A stretch of DNA of 64,000 nt from Acanthosepion esculentum (GCA_964036315.1 OZ038488.1:67762342-67826341), one strand, 5' to 3'; shown: positions 11,801 to 23,732, numbered from the stretch's first letter. The notes: generated by a model not told the origin, from the letters alone. Numbers and translations are program-made.

Positions 11801-14800
11801 TTCCAGTGGTTATATTCTTATTCATATTAATTGATAGAATCATTCTCTTTATGAATCTCCCTTCCAGTGGTTATATTCTTATTCATATTAATTGATAGAA
11901 TCATTCACTTTATGAATCTCTCTTCCAGTGGTTATATTCTTATTCATATTAATTGATAGAATGATTCACTTTATGAATCTCCCTTCCAGTGGTTATATCC
12001 TTATTCATATAAATTCATAGAATCATTCACTTTATGAATCTCCCTTCCAGTGGTTATATTCTTATTCATATAAATTCATAGAATCATTCACTTTATGAAT
12101 CTCCCTTCCAGTGGTTATATTCTTATTCATATTAATTCATAGAATCATTCACTTTATGAATCTCCCTTCCAGTGGTTATATCCTTATTCATATAAATTCG
12201 TAGAATCATTCACTTTATGAATCTCCCTTCCAGTGGTTATATTCTTATTCATATTAATTGATAAAATCATTCACTTTATGAATCTCCCTTCCAGTGGTTA
12301 TATTCTTATTCATATAAATTCATAGAATCATTCACTTTATGAATCTCCCTTCCAGTGGTTATATCCTTATTCATATAAATTCATAGAATCATTCACTTAA
12401 TGAATCTCCCTTCCAGTGGTTATATTCTTATTCCTATTAATTCATAGAATCATTCACTTTATGAATCTCCCTTCCAGTGGTTATATCCTTATTCATATAA
12501 ATTCGTAGAATCATTCACTTTATGAATCTCCCTTCCAATGGTTATATTCTTATTCATATACATTCATAGAATCATTCACTTTATGAATCTCCCTTCCAGT
12601 GGTTATATTCTTATTCATATTAATTGATAGAATCATTCACTTTATGAATCTCCCTTCCAGTGGTTATATCATTATTCATATAAATTCATAGAATCATTCA
12701 CTTTATGAATCTCCCTTCCAGTGGTTATATTCTTAATCATATTAATTGATAGAATCATTCACTTTATGAATCTCCCTTCCAGTGGTTAAATTCTTATTCA
12801 TATAAATTCATAGAATCATTCACGTTATGAATCTCCCTTCCAGTGGTTATATTCTTATTCATATAAATTCATAGAATCATTCACTTTATGAATCTCCCTT
12901 CCAGTGGTTATATTCTTATTCATATAAATTCGTAGAATCATTCACTTTATGAATCTCCCTTCCAGTGGTTATATTCTTATTCATATTAATTGATAGAATC
13001 ATTCACTTTATGAATCTCCCTTCCAGTGGTTATATTCTTATTCATATAAATTCATAGAATCATTCACTTTATGAATCTCCCTTCCAGTGGTTATATTCTT
13101 ATTCATATAAATTCGTAGAATCATTCACTTTATGAATCTCCCTTCCAGTGGTTATATTCTTATTCATATTAATTGATAGAATCATTCACTTTATGAATCT
13201 CCCTTCCAGTGGTTATATTCTTATTCATATAAATTCATAGAATCATTCACTTTATGAATCTCCCTTCCAGTGGTTATATTCTTATTCATATAAATTCGTA
13301 GAATCATTCACTTTATGAATCTCCCTTCCAGTGGTTATATTCTTATTCATATTAATTGATAGAATCATTCACTTTATGAATCTCCCTTCCAGTGGTTATA
13401 TTCTTATTCATATAAATTCATAGAATCATTCACTTTATGTATCTCCCTTCCAGTGGTTATATTCTTATTCATATTAATTCATAGAATCATTCACTTTATG
13501 AATCTCCCTTCCAGTGGTTATATCCTTATTCATATAAATTCATAGAATCATTCACTTTATGAATCTCCCTTCCAGTGGTTATATTCTTATTCATATTAAT
13601 TGATAGAATCATTCACTTTATGAATCTCCCTTCCAGTGGTTATATTCTTATTCATATTAATTGATAGAATCATTCACTTTATGAATCTCCCTTCCAGTGG
13701 TTACATCCTTATTCATATAAATTCATAGAATCATTCACTTTATGAATCTCCCTTCCAGTGGTTATATTCTTATTCATATTAATTGATAGAATCATTCTCT
13801 TTATGAATCTCCCTTCCAGTGGTTATATTCTTATTCATATTAATTGATAGAATCATTCACTTTATGAATCTCTCTTCCAGTGGTTATATTCTTATTCATA
13901 TTAATTGATAGAATGATTCACTTTATGAATCTCCCTTCCAGTGGTTATATCCTTATTCATATAAATTCATAGAATCATTCACTTTATGAATCTCCCTTCC
14001 AGTGGTTATATTCTTATTCATATAAATTCATAGAATCATTCACTTTATGAATCTCCCTTCCAGTGGTTATATTCTTATTCATATTAATTCATAGAATCAT
14101 TCACTTTATGAATCTCCCTTCCAGTGGTTATATCCTTATTCATATAAATTCGTAGAATCATTCACTTTATGAATCTCCCTTCCAGTGGTTATATCCTTAT
14201 TCATATAAATTCATAGAATCATTCACTTTATGAATCTCCCTTCCAGTGGTTATATTCTTATTCATATTAATTCATAGAATCATTCACTTTATGAATCTCC
14301 CTTCCAGTGGTTATATCCTTATTCATATTAATTGATAGAATCATTCACTTTATGAATCTCCCTTCCAGTGGTTATATTCTTATTCATATAAATTCATAGA
14401 ATCATTCACTTTATGAATCTCCCTTCCAGTGGTTATATTCTTATTCATATAAATTCGTAGAATCATTCACTTTATGAATCTCCCTTCCAGTGGTTATATT
14501 CTTATTCATATAAATTCGTAGAATCATTCACTTTATGAATCTCCCTTCCAGTGGTTATATTCTTATTCATATTAATTGATAGAATCATTCACTTTATGAA
14601 TCTCCCTTCCAGTGGTTATATTCTTATTCATATAAATTCATAGAATCATTCACTTTATGAATCTCCCTTCCAGTGGTTATATTCTTATTCATATTAATTC
14701 ATAGAATCATTCACTTTATGAATCTCCCTTCCAGTGGTTATATCCTTATTCATATAAATTCATAGAATCATTCACTTTATGAATCTCCCTTCCAGTGGTT

Positions 14801-17800
14801 ATATTCTTATTCATATTAATTGATAGAATCATTCACTTTATGAATCTCCCTTCCAGTGGTTATATTCTTATTCATATTAATTGATAGAATCATTCACTTT
14901 ATGAATCTCCCTTCCAGTGGTTACATCCTTATTCATATAAATTCATAGAATCATTCACTTTATGAATCTCCCTTCCAGTGGTTATATTCTTATTCATATT
15001 AATTGATAGAATCATTCTCTTTATGAATCTCCCTTCCAGTGGTTATATTCTTATTCATATTAATTGATAGAATCATTCACTTTATGAATCTCTCTTCCAG
15101 TGGTTATATTCTTATTCATATTAATTGATAGAATGATTCACTTTATGAATCTCCCTTCCAGTGGTTATATCCTTATTCATATAAATTCATAGAATCATTC
15201 ACTTTATGAATCTCCCTTCCAGTGGTTATATTCTTATTCATATAAATTCATAGAATCATTCACTTTATGAATCTCCCTTCCAGTGGTTATATTCTTATTC
15301 ATATTAATTCATAGAATCATTCACTTTATGAATCTCCCTTCCAGTGGTTATATCCTTATTCATATAAATTCGTAGAATCATTCACTTTATGAATCTCCCT
15401 TCCAGTGGTTATATCCTTATTCATATAAATTCATAGAATCATTCACTTTATGAATCTCCCTTCCAGTGGTTATATTCTTATTCATATTAATTCATAGAAT
15501 CATTCACTTTATGAATCTCCCTTCCAGTGGTTATATCCTTATTCATATTAATTGATAGAATCATTCACTTTATGAATCTCCCTTCCAGTGGTTATATTCT
15601 TATTCATATAAATTCATAGAATCATTCACTTTATGAATCTCCCTTCCAGTGGTTATATTCTTATTCATATAAATTCGTAGAATCATTCACTTTATGAATC
15701 TCCCTTCCAGTGGTTATATTCTTATTCATATTAATTGATAGAATCATTCACTTTATGAATCTCCCTTCCAGTGGTTATATTCTTATTCATATAAATTCAT
15801 AGAATCATTCACTTTATGAATCTCCCTTCCAGTGGTTATATTCTTATTCATATAAATTCGTAGAATCATTCACTTTATGAATCTCCCTTCCAGTGGTTAT
15901 ATTCTTATTCATATTAATTGATAGAATCATTCACTTTATGAATCTCCCTTCCAGTGGTTATATTCTTATTCATATAAATTCATAGAATCATTCACTTTAT
16001 GAATCTCCCTTCCAGTGGTTATATTCTTATTCATATAAATTCGTAGAATCATTCACTTTATGAATCTCCCTTCCAGTGGTTATATTCTTATTCATATTAA
16101 TTGATAGAATCATTCACTTTATGAATCTCCCTTCCAGTGGTTATATTCTTATTCATATAAATTCATAGAATCATTCACTTTATGAATCTCCCTTCCAGTG
16201 GTTATATTCTTATTCATATTAATTCATAGAATCATTCACTTTATGAATCTCCCTTCCAGTGGTTATATCCTTATTCATATAAATTCATAGAATCATTCAC
16301 TTTATGAATCTCCCTTCCAGTGGTTATATTCTTATTCATATTAATTGATAGAATCATTCACTTTATGAATCTCCCTTCCAGTGGTTATATTCTTATTCAT
16401 ATTAATTGATAGAATCATTCACTTTATGAATCTCCCTTCCAGTGGTTACATCCTTATTCATATAAATTCATAGAATCATTCACTTTATGAATCTCCCTTC
16501 CAGTGGTTATATTCTTATTCATATTAATTGATAGAATCATTCTCTTTATGAATCTCCCTTCCAGTGGTTATATTCTTATTCATATTAATTGATAGAATCA
16601 TTCACTTTATGAATCTCTCTTCCAGTGGTTATATTCTTATTCATATTAATTGATAGAATGATTCACTTTATGAATCTCCCTTCCAGTGGTTATATCCTTA
16701 TTCATATAAATTCATAGAATCATTCACTTTATGAATCTCCCTTCCAGTGGTTATATTCTTATTCATATAAATTCATAGAATCATTCACTTTATGAATCTC
16801 CCTTCCAGTGGTTATATTCTTATTCATATTAATTCATAGAATCATTCACTTTATGAATCTCCCTTCCAGTGGTTATATCCTTATTCATATAAATTCGTAG
16901 AATCATTCACTTTATGAATCTCCCTTCCAGTGGTTATATTCTTATTCATATTAATTGATAGAATCATTCACTTTATGAATCTCCCTTCCAGTGGTTATAT
17001 TCTTATTCATATTAATTCATAGAATCATTCACTTTATGAATCTCCCTTCCAGTGGTTATATCCTTATTCATATAAATTCATAGAATCATTCACTTTATGA
17101 ATCTCCCTTCCAGTGGTTATATTCTTATTCATATTAATTCATAGAATCATTCACTTTATGAATCTCCCTTCCAGTGGTTATATCCTTATTCATATAAATT
17201 CGTAGAATCATTCACTTTATGAATCTCCCTTCCAATGGTTATATTCTTATTCATATACATTCATAGAATCATTCACTTTATGAATCTCCCTTCCAGTGGT
17301 TATATTCTTATTCATATTAATTGATAGAATCATTCACTTTATGAATCTCCCTTCCAGTGGTTATATCCTTATTCATATAAATTCATAGAATCATTCACTT
17401 TATGAATCTCCCTTCCAGTGGTTATATTCTTATTCATATAAATTCGTAGAATCATTCACTTTATGAATCTCTCTTCCAGTGGTTATATTCTTATTCATAT
17501 TAATTGATAGAATCATTCACTTTATGAATCTCCCTTCCAGTGGTTATATTCTTATTCATATTAATTCATAGAATCATTCACTTTATGAATCTCCCTTCCA
17601 GTGGTTATATCCTTATTCATATAAATTCATAGAATCGTTCACTTTATGAATCTCCCTTCCAGTGGTTATATTCTTAGTCATATAAATTCGTAGAATCATT
17701 CACTTTATGAATCTCCCTTTCGGGTATTTATATTCTTATTCATATTAATTGATAGAATCATTCACTTTATGAATCTCCCTTCCAGTGGTTATATTCTTAT

Positions 17801-19534
17801 TCATATAAATTCATAGAATCATTCACTTTATGAATCTCCCTTCCAGTGGTTATATCCTTATTCATATAAATTCATAGAATCATTCACTTTATGAATCTCC
17901 CTTCCAGTGGTTATATTCTTATTCATATAAATTCGTAGAATCATTCACTTTATGAATCTCTCTTCCAGTGGTTATATTCTTATTCATATTAATTGATCGA
18001 ATCATTCACTTTATGAATCTCCCTTCCAGTGGTTATATTCTTATTCATATTAATTCATAGAATCATTCACTTTATGAATCTCCCTTCCAGTGGTTATATC
18101 CTTATTCATATAAATTCATAGAATCATTCACTTTATGAATCTCCCTTTCGGGTATTTATATTCTTATTCATATAAATTCGTAGAATCATTCAGTTTATGA
18201 ATCTCCCTTTCGGGTATTTATATTCTTATTCATATTAATTGATAGAATCATTCACTTTATGAATCTCCCTTCCAGTGGTTATATTCTTATTCATATAAAT
18301 TCGTAGAATCATTCACTTTATGAATCTCCCTTCCAGTGGTTATATTCTTATTCATATAAATTCATAGAATCATTCACTTTATGAATCTCCCTTCCAGTGG
18401 TTATATTCTTATTCATATAAATTCATAGAATCATTCACTTTATGAATCTCCCTTCCAGTGGTTATATTCTTATTCATATTAATTGATAGAATCATTCACT
18501 TTATGAATCTCCCTTCCAGTGGTTATATCCTTATTCATATAAATTCATAGAATCATTCACTTTATGAATCTCCCTTCCAGTGGTTATATTCTTATTCATA
18601 TAAATTCATAGAATCATTCACTTTATGAATCTCCCTTCCAGTGGTTATATTATTATTCATATAAATTCAGAGAATCATTCACTTTATGAATCTCCCTTCC
18701 AGTGGTTATATCCTTATTCATATAAATTCATAGAATCATTCACTTTATGAATCTCCCTTCCAGTGGTTATATCCTTATTCATATAAATTCATAGAATCAT
18801 TCACTTTATGAATCTCCCTTTCGGGTATTTATATTCTTATTCATATAAATTCGTAGAATCATTCACTTTATGAATCTCCCTTTCGGGTATTTATATTCTT
18901 ATTCATATTAATTCATAGAATCATTCACTTCATGAATCTCCCTTCCAGTGGTTATATCCTTATTCATATAAATTCGTAGAATCATTCACTTTATCAATCT
19001 CCCTTCCAGTGGTTATATTCTTATTCATATAAATTCATAGAATCATTCACTTTATGAATCTCCCTTCCAGTGGTTATATTCTTATTCATATAAATTCATA
19101 GAATCATTCACTTTATGAATCTCCCTTCCAGTGGTTATATTCTTATTCATATTAATTGATAGAATCATTCACTTTATGAATCTCCCTTCCAGTGGTTATA
19201 TCCTTATTCATATAAATTCATAGAATCATTCACTTTATGAATCTCCCTTCCAGTGGTTATATTCTTATTCATATAAATTCATAGAATCATTCACTTTATG
19301 AATCTCCCTTCCAGTGGTTATATTATTATTCATATAAATTCAGAGAATCATTCACTTTATGAATCTCCCTTCCAGTGGTTATATTCTTATTCATATAAAT
19401 TCATAGAATCATTCGTTTTATAAATCTCCCTTCCAGTGGTTATATTCTTATTCATATAAATTCATAGAATCATTCACTTTATGAATCTCCCTTCCAGTCC
19501 TTATATTCTTATTCATATAAATTCATAGAATCAT
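5841..19534. repeat. 61-bp satellite array, about 224 monomers, with higher-order repeats
   Basis: Uninterrupted tandem array of a 61-bp monomer containing CATTCACTTTATGAATCTCC, CTTCCAGTGGTTATATTC and TTATTCATATAAATTCATAG. The length is fixed at 61 by the one-base shift of every 60-base line. Monomers fall into discrete types set by three positions: TTCTTA, TCCTTA or TCCATA; TTAATT or TAAATT; and GAT, CAT or CGT. Rarer markers are CTCTCTTCC, GTGATTATA with AATGCAT, GGTTACATCC, GGTTAAATTC with CACGTTATG, CATTCTC, and TTTCGGGTATTTATATTC (17.7-18.9 kb). Types recur in ordered blocks, for example exact recurrences 1281 bp (21 monomers) and 1769 bp (29 monomers) apart. Every frame is closed. No insertion interrupts the array. 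Confidence 0.97.
11070..16460. repeat. Higher-order blocks with a variable three-monomer (183-bp) module
   Basis: Within the satellite, call TTCTTA/TAAATTCAT monomers D, TTCTTA/TAAATTCGT F, TTCTTA/TTAATTGAT A, TTCTTA/TTAATTCAT E and TCCTTA/TAAATTCAT B. Four blocks end E-B-A-A-B', where B' carries GGTTACATCC, at about 11750, 13702, 14922 and 16447. These are spaced 1952, 1220 and 1525 bp apart (32, 20 and 25 monomers). The module before E is D-(F-A-D)n with n=2 (11.08-11.50 kb), 3 (12.85-13.46 kb), a D-F-F-A-D form (14.38-14.68 kb) and 3 (15.60-16.20 kb). Confidence 0.9.
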
Positions 19535-19594
19535 TATTCAATCACCAAAGAATTTTTCCTGTCTTTCAATGAGGAAAGCAATGTTCCAATTCCA

Positions 19595-19720
19595 TTTGCG
19601 TTTATTATATAAATTATAAATATCCTTGGGAAAGGTATGAATGCACCTCTTCCATCCGCAAGGTATGTGTTAATTGGTAAGATGTATCCCTAAACCATTA
19701 TCTCAAAAAAAAAGTTTGAC
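19595..19720 (+). repeat. Partial tRNA-derived SINE (right flank of the satellite)
   Basis: Contains ATCCTTGGGAAAGGTATGAA, CACCTCTTCC and AAGATGTATCCCTAAACCAT, followed by A-rich sequence. It is the same family and orientation as 5590-5760, so the satellite is bracketed by SINE pieces. Confidence 0.7.
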
Positions 19721-21465
19721 AATATAAAAATATTATTCTGGCTTGAAATAACCTGCAAAGGGTTAAGCTGTAGGAAACAATCAATCAATGACATTATTAT
19801 TCTGTTATCAATATATTTCCTGGATTTTTCTTTTGACTTTACAGCACACTTCATATAAATTGTATAGAGTGAGTTCAATGCAAAATAAGTAACAGGTCTG
19901 TCCAACAAACTGAATTGACAAAGTTTGCAATAAGTAATAATAAAAAAAGACAAGAAGAGGTCAAAAAATAATATAAAGCAAACAAACAATATATGCAAGG
20001 CAAATTAACAGTAATAAGGCGAAACAACGGCAGTATGGCAAAAAGGATGAACCTTGCTGTAAAAAAAAAATCCTCATAATCTATATAATTTTCACTTCCT
20101 ATTATCTTCTCTTACATTCATGTTGCACACTTCATTTGTCATTGCCATTTTAACTGTAAACCTCGACCTTGAGTGGCTCTCAAGCCTTTTATTGAGTGAA
20201 TGTTAATGCTGAAAAAGCCCCAAAAGATAACATGACATACAGTGAGTGTTTGAGAGCAGCCAGTTGTTGCCTTTGAAAAGAAGTATGAAATTTGCCAAGT
20301 TTCTTACCTGCTGAAAGATGTCTCTAGCGTCATTTTGATTTTTCTATCTGGGAGGCTGTGCATCAAGAAAAAGATGAAAAAATAAGAGTATTTGGGAGGG
20401 ATGTGTGAGAAATTGAAAGCTTTCTCACCTGCATTTTTTTTTTTTTGCCTTTATATTTTTGGATTTATTATCCAGTTTTCATACTTAATTCCTTTCTGCC
20501 TCATTAGAACGAGAGATCAAGATTAACTATGCTGAAAATTTGGTCATGTGTAATCTCCCTTACCAGAAGTCAAAGTTAAGAACACAATCAAAATATTTGC
20601 TTATTGATACACCAGTTTTTAGGTATTCCTAAACTTATTCTCAGAACACAGAAAGAAATATTGTATTTTCTTCTTGAATCTAATGTCCAGATTGGTTTGA
20701 ACAAATCTCTATAAATTTTTATAAATAATAGTCATTTCATTGCAAAATACATGTGAGAATGCTCAATAAACAGGACTAATGCATGCATGCATTATAGTCC
20801 ATAAGCAAACTATTTTCCTCCTTTTTTTTTTTAGCCAGTATTACACAGAGCTGTGATGGCTTCCTTTGAACTAATAGTAAATGTTGTAATGTAAGCAAAA
20901 GAGTGTGTTGAGATTGGGGGGAAAAACACCTACCTGATTACTCTCTCAGTAACTCTGGAAATAATAGGCAGAGAGGGAAAAGAGATGGGTAGTAACAAAA
21001 ATGACACTGTCTCAGAAACCACAGAAACTTTAGAAACAAAGTTCCCATGGGACCAATTTCCCAAGATGCCATGTCTTGCCAACTGCTGACTTCTGGTTTT
21101 CCTATCGCTTTTATTACAAAGACCAGTTGTCCAGTTGCAGAGAGGCCTGTATCTAGACATGCCAAGCCCTCCTGCTGCTTACGGGGGAAACCTGGATGTA
21201 ACTGATGTTGACAATCATGTCCACACGTGATTCAGGGCCTCTTTTGTGTCTGTACCGACACGCATTTGTCACAGTAAAGCATGTTGTCATCTAAAGTGCC
21301 ATAGGTGATATATCCATGGGCAATTTGTCAAAAATTGGCATGCTGTGTCCTAGTCTTGTTTGTTTGAACAATTGAACAATTGTACTAAGCTCAAGGAGCC
21401 TATTTTCTGTCATGGGTTGAAGTAGTTAAGCCAGTTTCTTTCTTCAAGATGACATGCAAGGTGGA
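19721..21465. other. Unassigned AT-rich region
   Basis: About 1.7 kb without a recognised gene. A reverse-strand open frame at 19690-19998 is hydrophobic and low-complexity, as expected for AT-rich DNA. A more GC-balanced patch at 20930-21260 has two overlapping reverse-strand open frames of about 75 codons with no recognisable motif. Sequence at 20160-20240 shares TTAATGCTGAAAAAG with 1185-1200. Confidence 0.5.
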
Positions 21466-21469
21466 TTTG

Positions 21470-21665
21470 TTTCTAGCCTTTGTCTAAAGAGACAGGACCT
21501 ACAAGGCAGCAGGTGGTTGGAATTCAGAATTGTCCTTCTTGTAGACTGGTTGCCAGTCCAGGCTGTAATCTATCCTGCTATTTACCCATAGCTGGAGGGA
21601 GAAGAGATGGATTCACACCTTTCCTAAGGGTATTAGCTCATAAGTGAATGCAATAAACCCAGCAC
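21470..21665 (-). repeat. tRNA-derived SINE fragment
   Basis: The reverse complement reads through the SINE body: TTCACTTATGAGCTAATACC, AAAGGTGTGAATCC, AGCTATGGGTAAATAGCAGG and TAGACTGG-type blocks. It matches the copies at 23360-23640, 40700-41010 and 44195-44600. Confidence 0.75.

Positions 21666-21668
<3 letters not shown>

Positions 21669-21703
<35 letters not shown>
21669..21703. repeat. (TA)n microsatellite
   Basis: An unbroken TA run of about 35 bp, followed by a short GTGTGTGT. Confidence 0.95.
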
Positions 21704-21706
<3 letters not shown>

Positions 21707-21975
21707 GTGTGTGTATTAATAATAAATATACATTATTACCTCACAACTCATGAGGTAAAAAAAATCTATGCTTATCATTAATATATAAATTATAGGTCTC
21801 TTATTATACATTGCTGGTGCTAATAAAATAGTGCTCAATGTGAATATTATATATATATATATAAGAGAGAGAGAGAGATAAATCAAATGACCAGATATAA
21901 GCAAGCAAATAAATAATCATCAAATTTATTCATGAGGTGTAAACATAACAGTACTCGATGTGGTTATACAGAACA
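21704..21975. other. AT-rich sequence with short TA and GA runs
   Basis: Contains a second TA run near 21848-21862 followed by (AG)n, and the motif GTGCTCAATGTGAA. Relatives of that motif recur next to other TA tracts in the window. Confidence 0.5.
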
Positions 21976-21978
21976 AAG

Positions 21979-22197
21979 ATATATATTAATAAATATACAT
22001 ATAAAAATAGCTACGTTTAGGTGTGTGACTTAAGTTTTACTGGTTTTCCAGCTCATTAGGCACAAAGTATATCTTATGTTTTTTATAAAATAAATAAATA
22101 AAAAATATAAGATATACTTTGTGCCTGTTGAACTGGAAAACCAGCAAAACTTAAATTCCACACCTAAACGTAGCTATTTTTATATGTATATTTATTA

Positions 22198-22206
<9 letters not shown>
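21979..22206. mobile_element. Foldback element (about 100-bp arms, about 28-bp loop)
   Basis: Near-perfect inverted repeat. The left arm (21979-22079) contains AAAAATAGCTACGTTTAGGT, TTTTACTGGTTTTCCAGC and GCACAAAGTATATCTTAT. The right arm (22108-22206) contains their reverse complements, including ATAAGATATACTTTGTGCC and CACCTAAACGTAGCTATTTT. There is no coding capacity, so it is a MITE-like or foldback DNA element. Confidence 0.88.
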
Positions 22207-22230
<24 letters not shown>

Positions 22231-22436
22231 ATTATTTATTCGAAAATTATAACAAATATGTTATAAAATCACTACAAAAATAGACATTTTGTTTCAACAC
22301 TTCTAGTGTCTTATCAAGTGATGGTGTTGAATGTAGAATAATCTTGATAAAACACCAGAGGTGTTGCAACAAAATGGCTATTTTTGTAGTTATTTTATAA
22401 CATATTTATGTTATAATTTTTGAATAAATAATTATA
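22231..22436. mobile_element. Foldback element, second family
   Basis: Inverted repeat with arms of about 90 bp around a centre near 22325-22335. The arms carry AACAAATATGTTATAAAATC and TTTGTTTCAACACTTC against GTGTTGCAACAAAATGGC and ATTTTATAACATATTTATG. A single-arm relative lies at 34680-34795. Both share a CTTGATAA...GTGTTGAAAC core (see findings). Confidence 0.85.
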
Positions 22437-22499
22437 TTTGCTCTACTCTGTATTGAGCACACTTTTAATAATAGTATTTTTTTGGTTATTGGAATTTAT

Positions 22500-22560
22500 T
22501 CCGTATACACCAATCCTATACTTGTGTATGTATGTATGTATGTATGTGTGTGTGCGTGTG

Positions 22561-22594
<34 letters not shown>

Positions 22595-22650
22595 TACACA
22601 AGTATAGGATTGGTGAATTTATTCCGTATACACCAATCCTATTCTTGTGC

Positions 22651-22698
<48 letters not shown>

Positions 22699-22735
22699 CC
22701 TATTTTCCTGTGTATAATACCAGAAACTTTTAGCA
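22500..22735. repeat. Duplicated palindromic GT/AT/AC microsatellite
   Basis: TACACCAATCCTATACTTGT, then GT and TA runs, then AC and ACAAGTATAGGATTGGTG form one palindrome (22508-22614). The unit GAATTTATTCCGTATACACC is then repeated with a second GT-AT-AC palindrome (22615-22700). Open frames here are microsatellite translations. Confidence 0.9.
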
Positions 22736-22739
22736 ATAA

Positions 22740-23064
22740 TTAAAGGCAAATAAGAGAGATCAGAATACAAACGAGTATGTTTTCAGAAATTTTTACTCTC
22801 TTATTTGAAATGGCAATATTGCAAATACACTTAATTTTGTTCACAGGATAAAGTTTGTTTATATTTTGATTTTCATGTTTTCTTATAAAGTTTTCTTGCT
22901 TCATTTTTAATGAAAGACACTATCTTTTTATTTTCATAGTTTATTATCATAGAGGGATATAATAAAGTCATATCAAACAGAAATGTATGAAGGTAATGTA
23001 TTACGGCTATTTGTCAACTTTCCCCAAAAATTTGAAAATATATTTTAAAAGGGAAATTATTTTT
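22740..23064. other. Unassigned AT-rich spacer
   Basis: No recognised coding or repeat signal. Confidence 0.4.
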
Positions 23065-23352
23065 TAATCGACTTTACCCCATTCAAGGCAGTACAGCCAC
23101 TAAGACACAAGGGGGTTACTGGGTGTGGAAGAATTAGAATCTTTACTAAGGAGCAAGAACAAAAGAGTAATCAGGAGGACAGTAGAAAGTGATTGACATT
23201 GTGTTTAAATTTTTGAAGATTAAAGTTGGCTGGAAAGCATGGAGACGGAAGAGAGTTCCACAAGTGAGAAGTGTGAGAAAATAAATTCTTAGCATAGAAT
23301 TTATTGTTACATCTAGCCAACTCAACTGTATATTGGTGAGACCTTGTCACCA
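23065..23352 (-). pseudogene. CR1-like LINE 3' end
   Basis: The reverse-strand frame 23171-23353 encodes TRSHQYTVELARCNNKFY, then FSHTSHLWNSLPSPCFP and NLQKFKHNVNHFLLSS. This is the extreme C-terminus characteristic of CR1/Jockey-superfamily reverse transcriptases (RSHPFTVE..C, S.R.WNSLP..CFP, LQ.FK..VN). The family's 3' UTR with CTTGTGTCTTAGTGGC follows (reverse complement of 23085-23115). It is 5'-truncated, as usual after target-primed insertion. Confidence 0.88.
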
Positions 23353-23359
23353 ATCCAGT

Positions 23360-23640
23360 CAGTCAGTTATGTGCCATGCATGATACACACATAAGTGATC
23401 ATGTATCTTTCGATACATAACTGACAAGGTAGATTTTTTCCGACAGTTGCCATTTCTTTCTGCAGTAGACCAGTTACCATCCAAGGCTATAGAACCCAGT
23501 CTGTCCTGCTATTTACCCATAGCTGGGGGGAGAAGGGATATTAGAACATAAGTGAATGTAATGGATTTGACTGGAATTCGAATTTGGCTCTCTGATTCCT
23601 CAATCTGAGCCGCTATCCATTACTCCACTGTTCCTCCTAC
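23360..23640 (-). repeat. tRNA-derived SINE, nearly complete
   Basis: The reverse complement begins with a tRNA-like head (GTGGAGTAATGGATAGCGGC as A-box region, then AAATTCGAATTCCAGTC as B box). It continues through the body (CATTCACTTATG, AGCTATGGGTAAATAGCAGG, TAGCCTTGGATGG, CTACTGCAGAAAGAAATGGC) and ends with ATCATGTATCG-type hairpin sequence. It matches 40700-41010 over its whole length. Confidence 0.82.
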
Positions 23641-23732
23641 TCTGCTGTGTTTAAATTCCTGAAGTCTATGCTCCATAGTGAAGTGTGATATTTATTTTGT
23701 AATAAAATACAAAATTGTGGCACAAGGCCAAA

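Noticed and set aside
5841..19534. CRISPR-like regular spacing of repeats
   Set aside because: The repeats are directly contiguous 61-bp monomers with no unique spacers, in a eukaryotic context. It is a satellite.
20930..21165. Overlapping 75-codon reverse frames as an exon
   Set aside because: Two frames are open equally, with no similarity I recognise and no convincing splice-site arrangement.
22438..22743. 101-codon frame and its antisense partners
   Set aside because: They consist of GT/TA/CA microsatellite translation (repeating IYIYIY, THTHTH) and arise on both strands because the DNA is palindromic.
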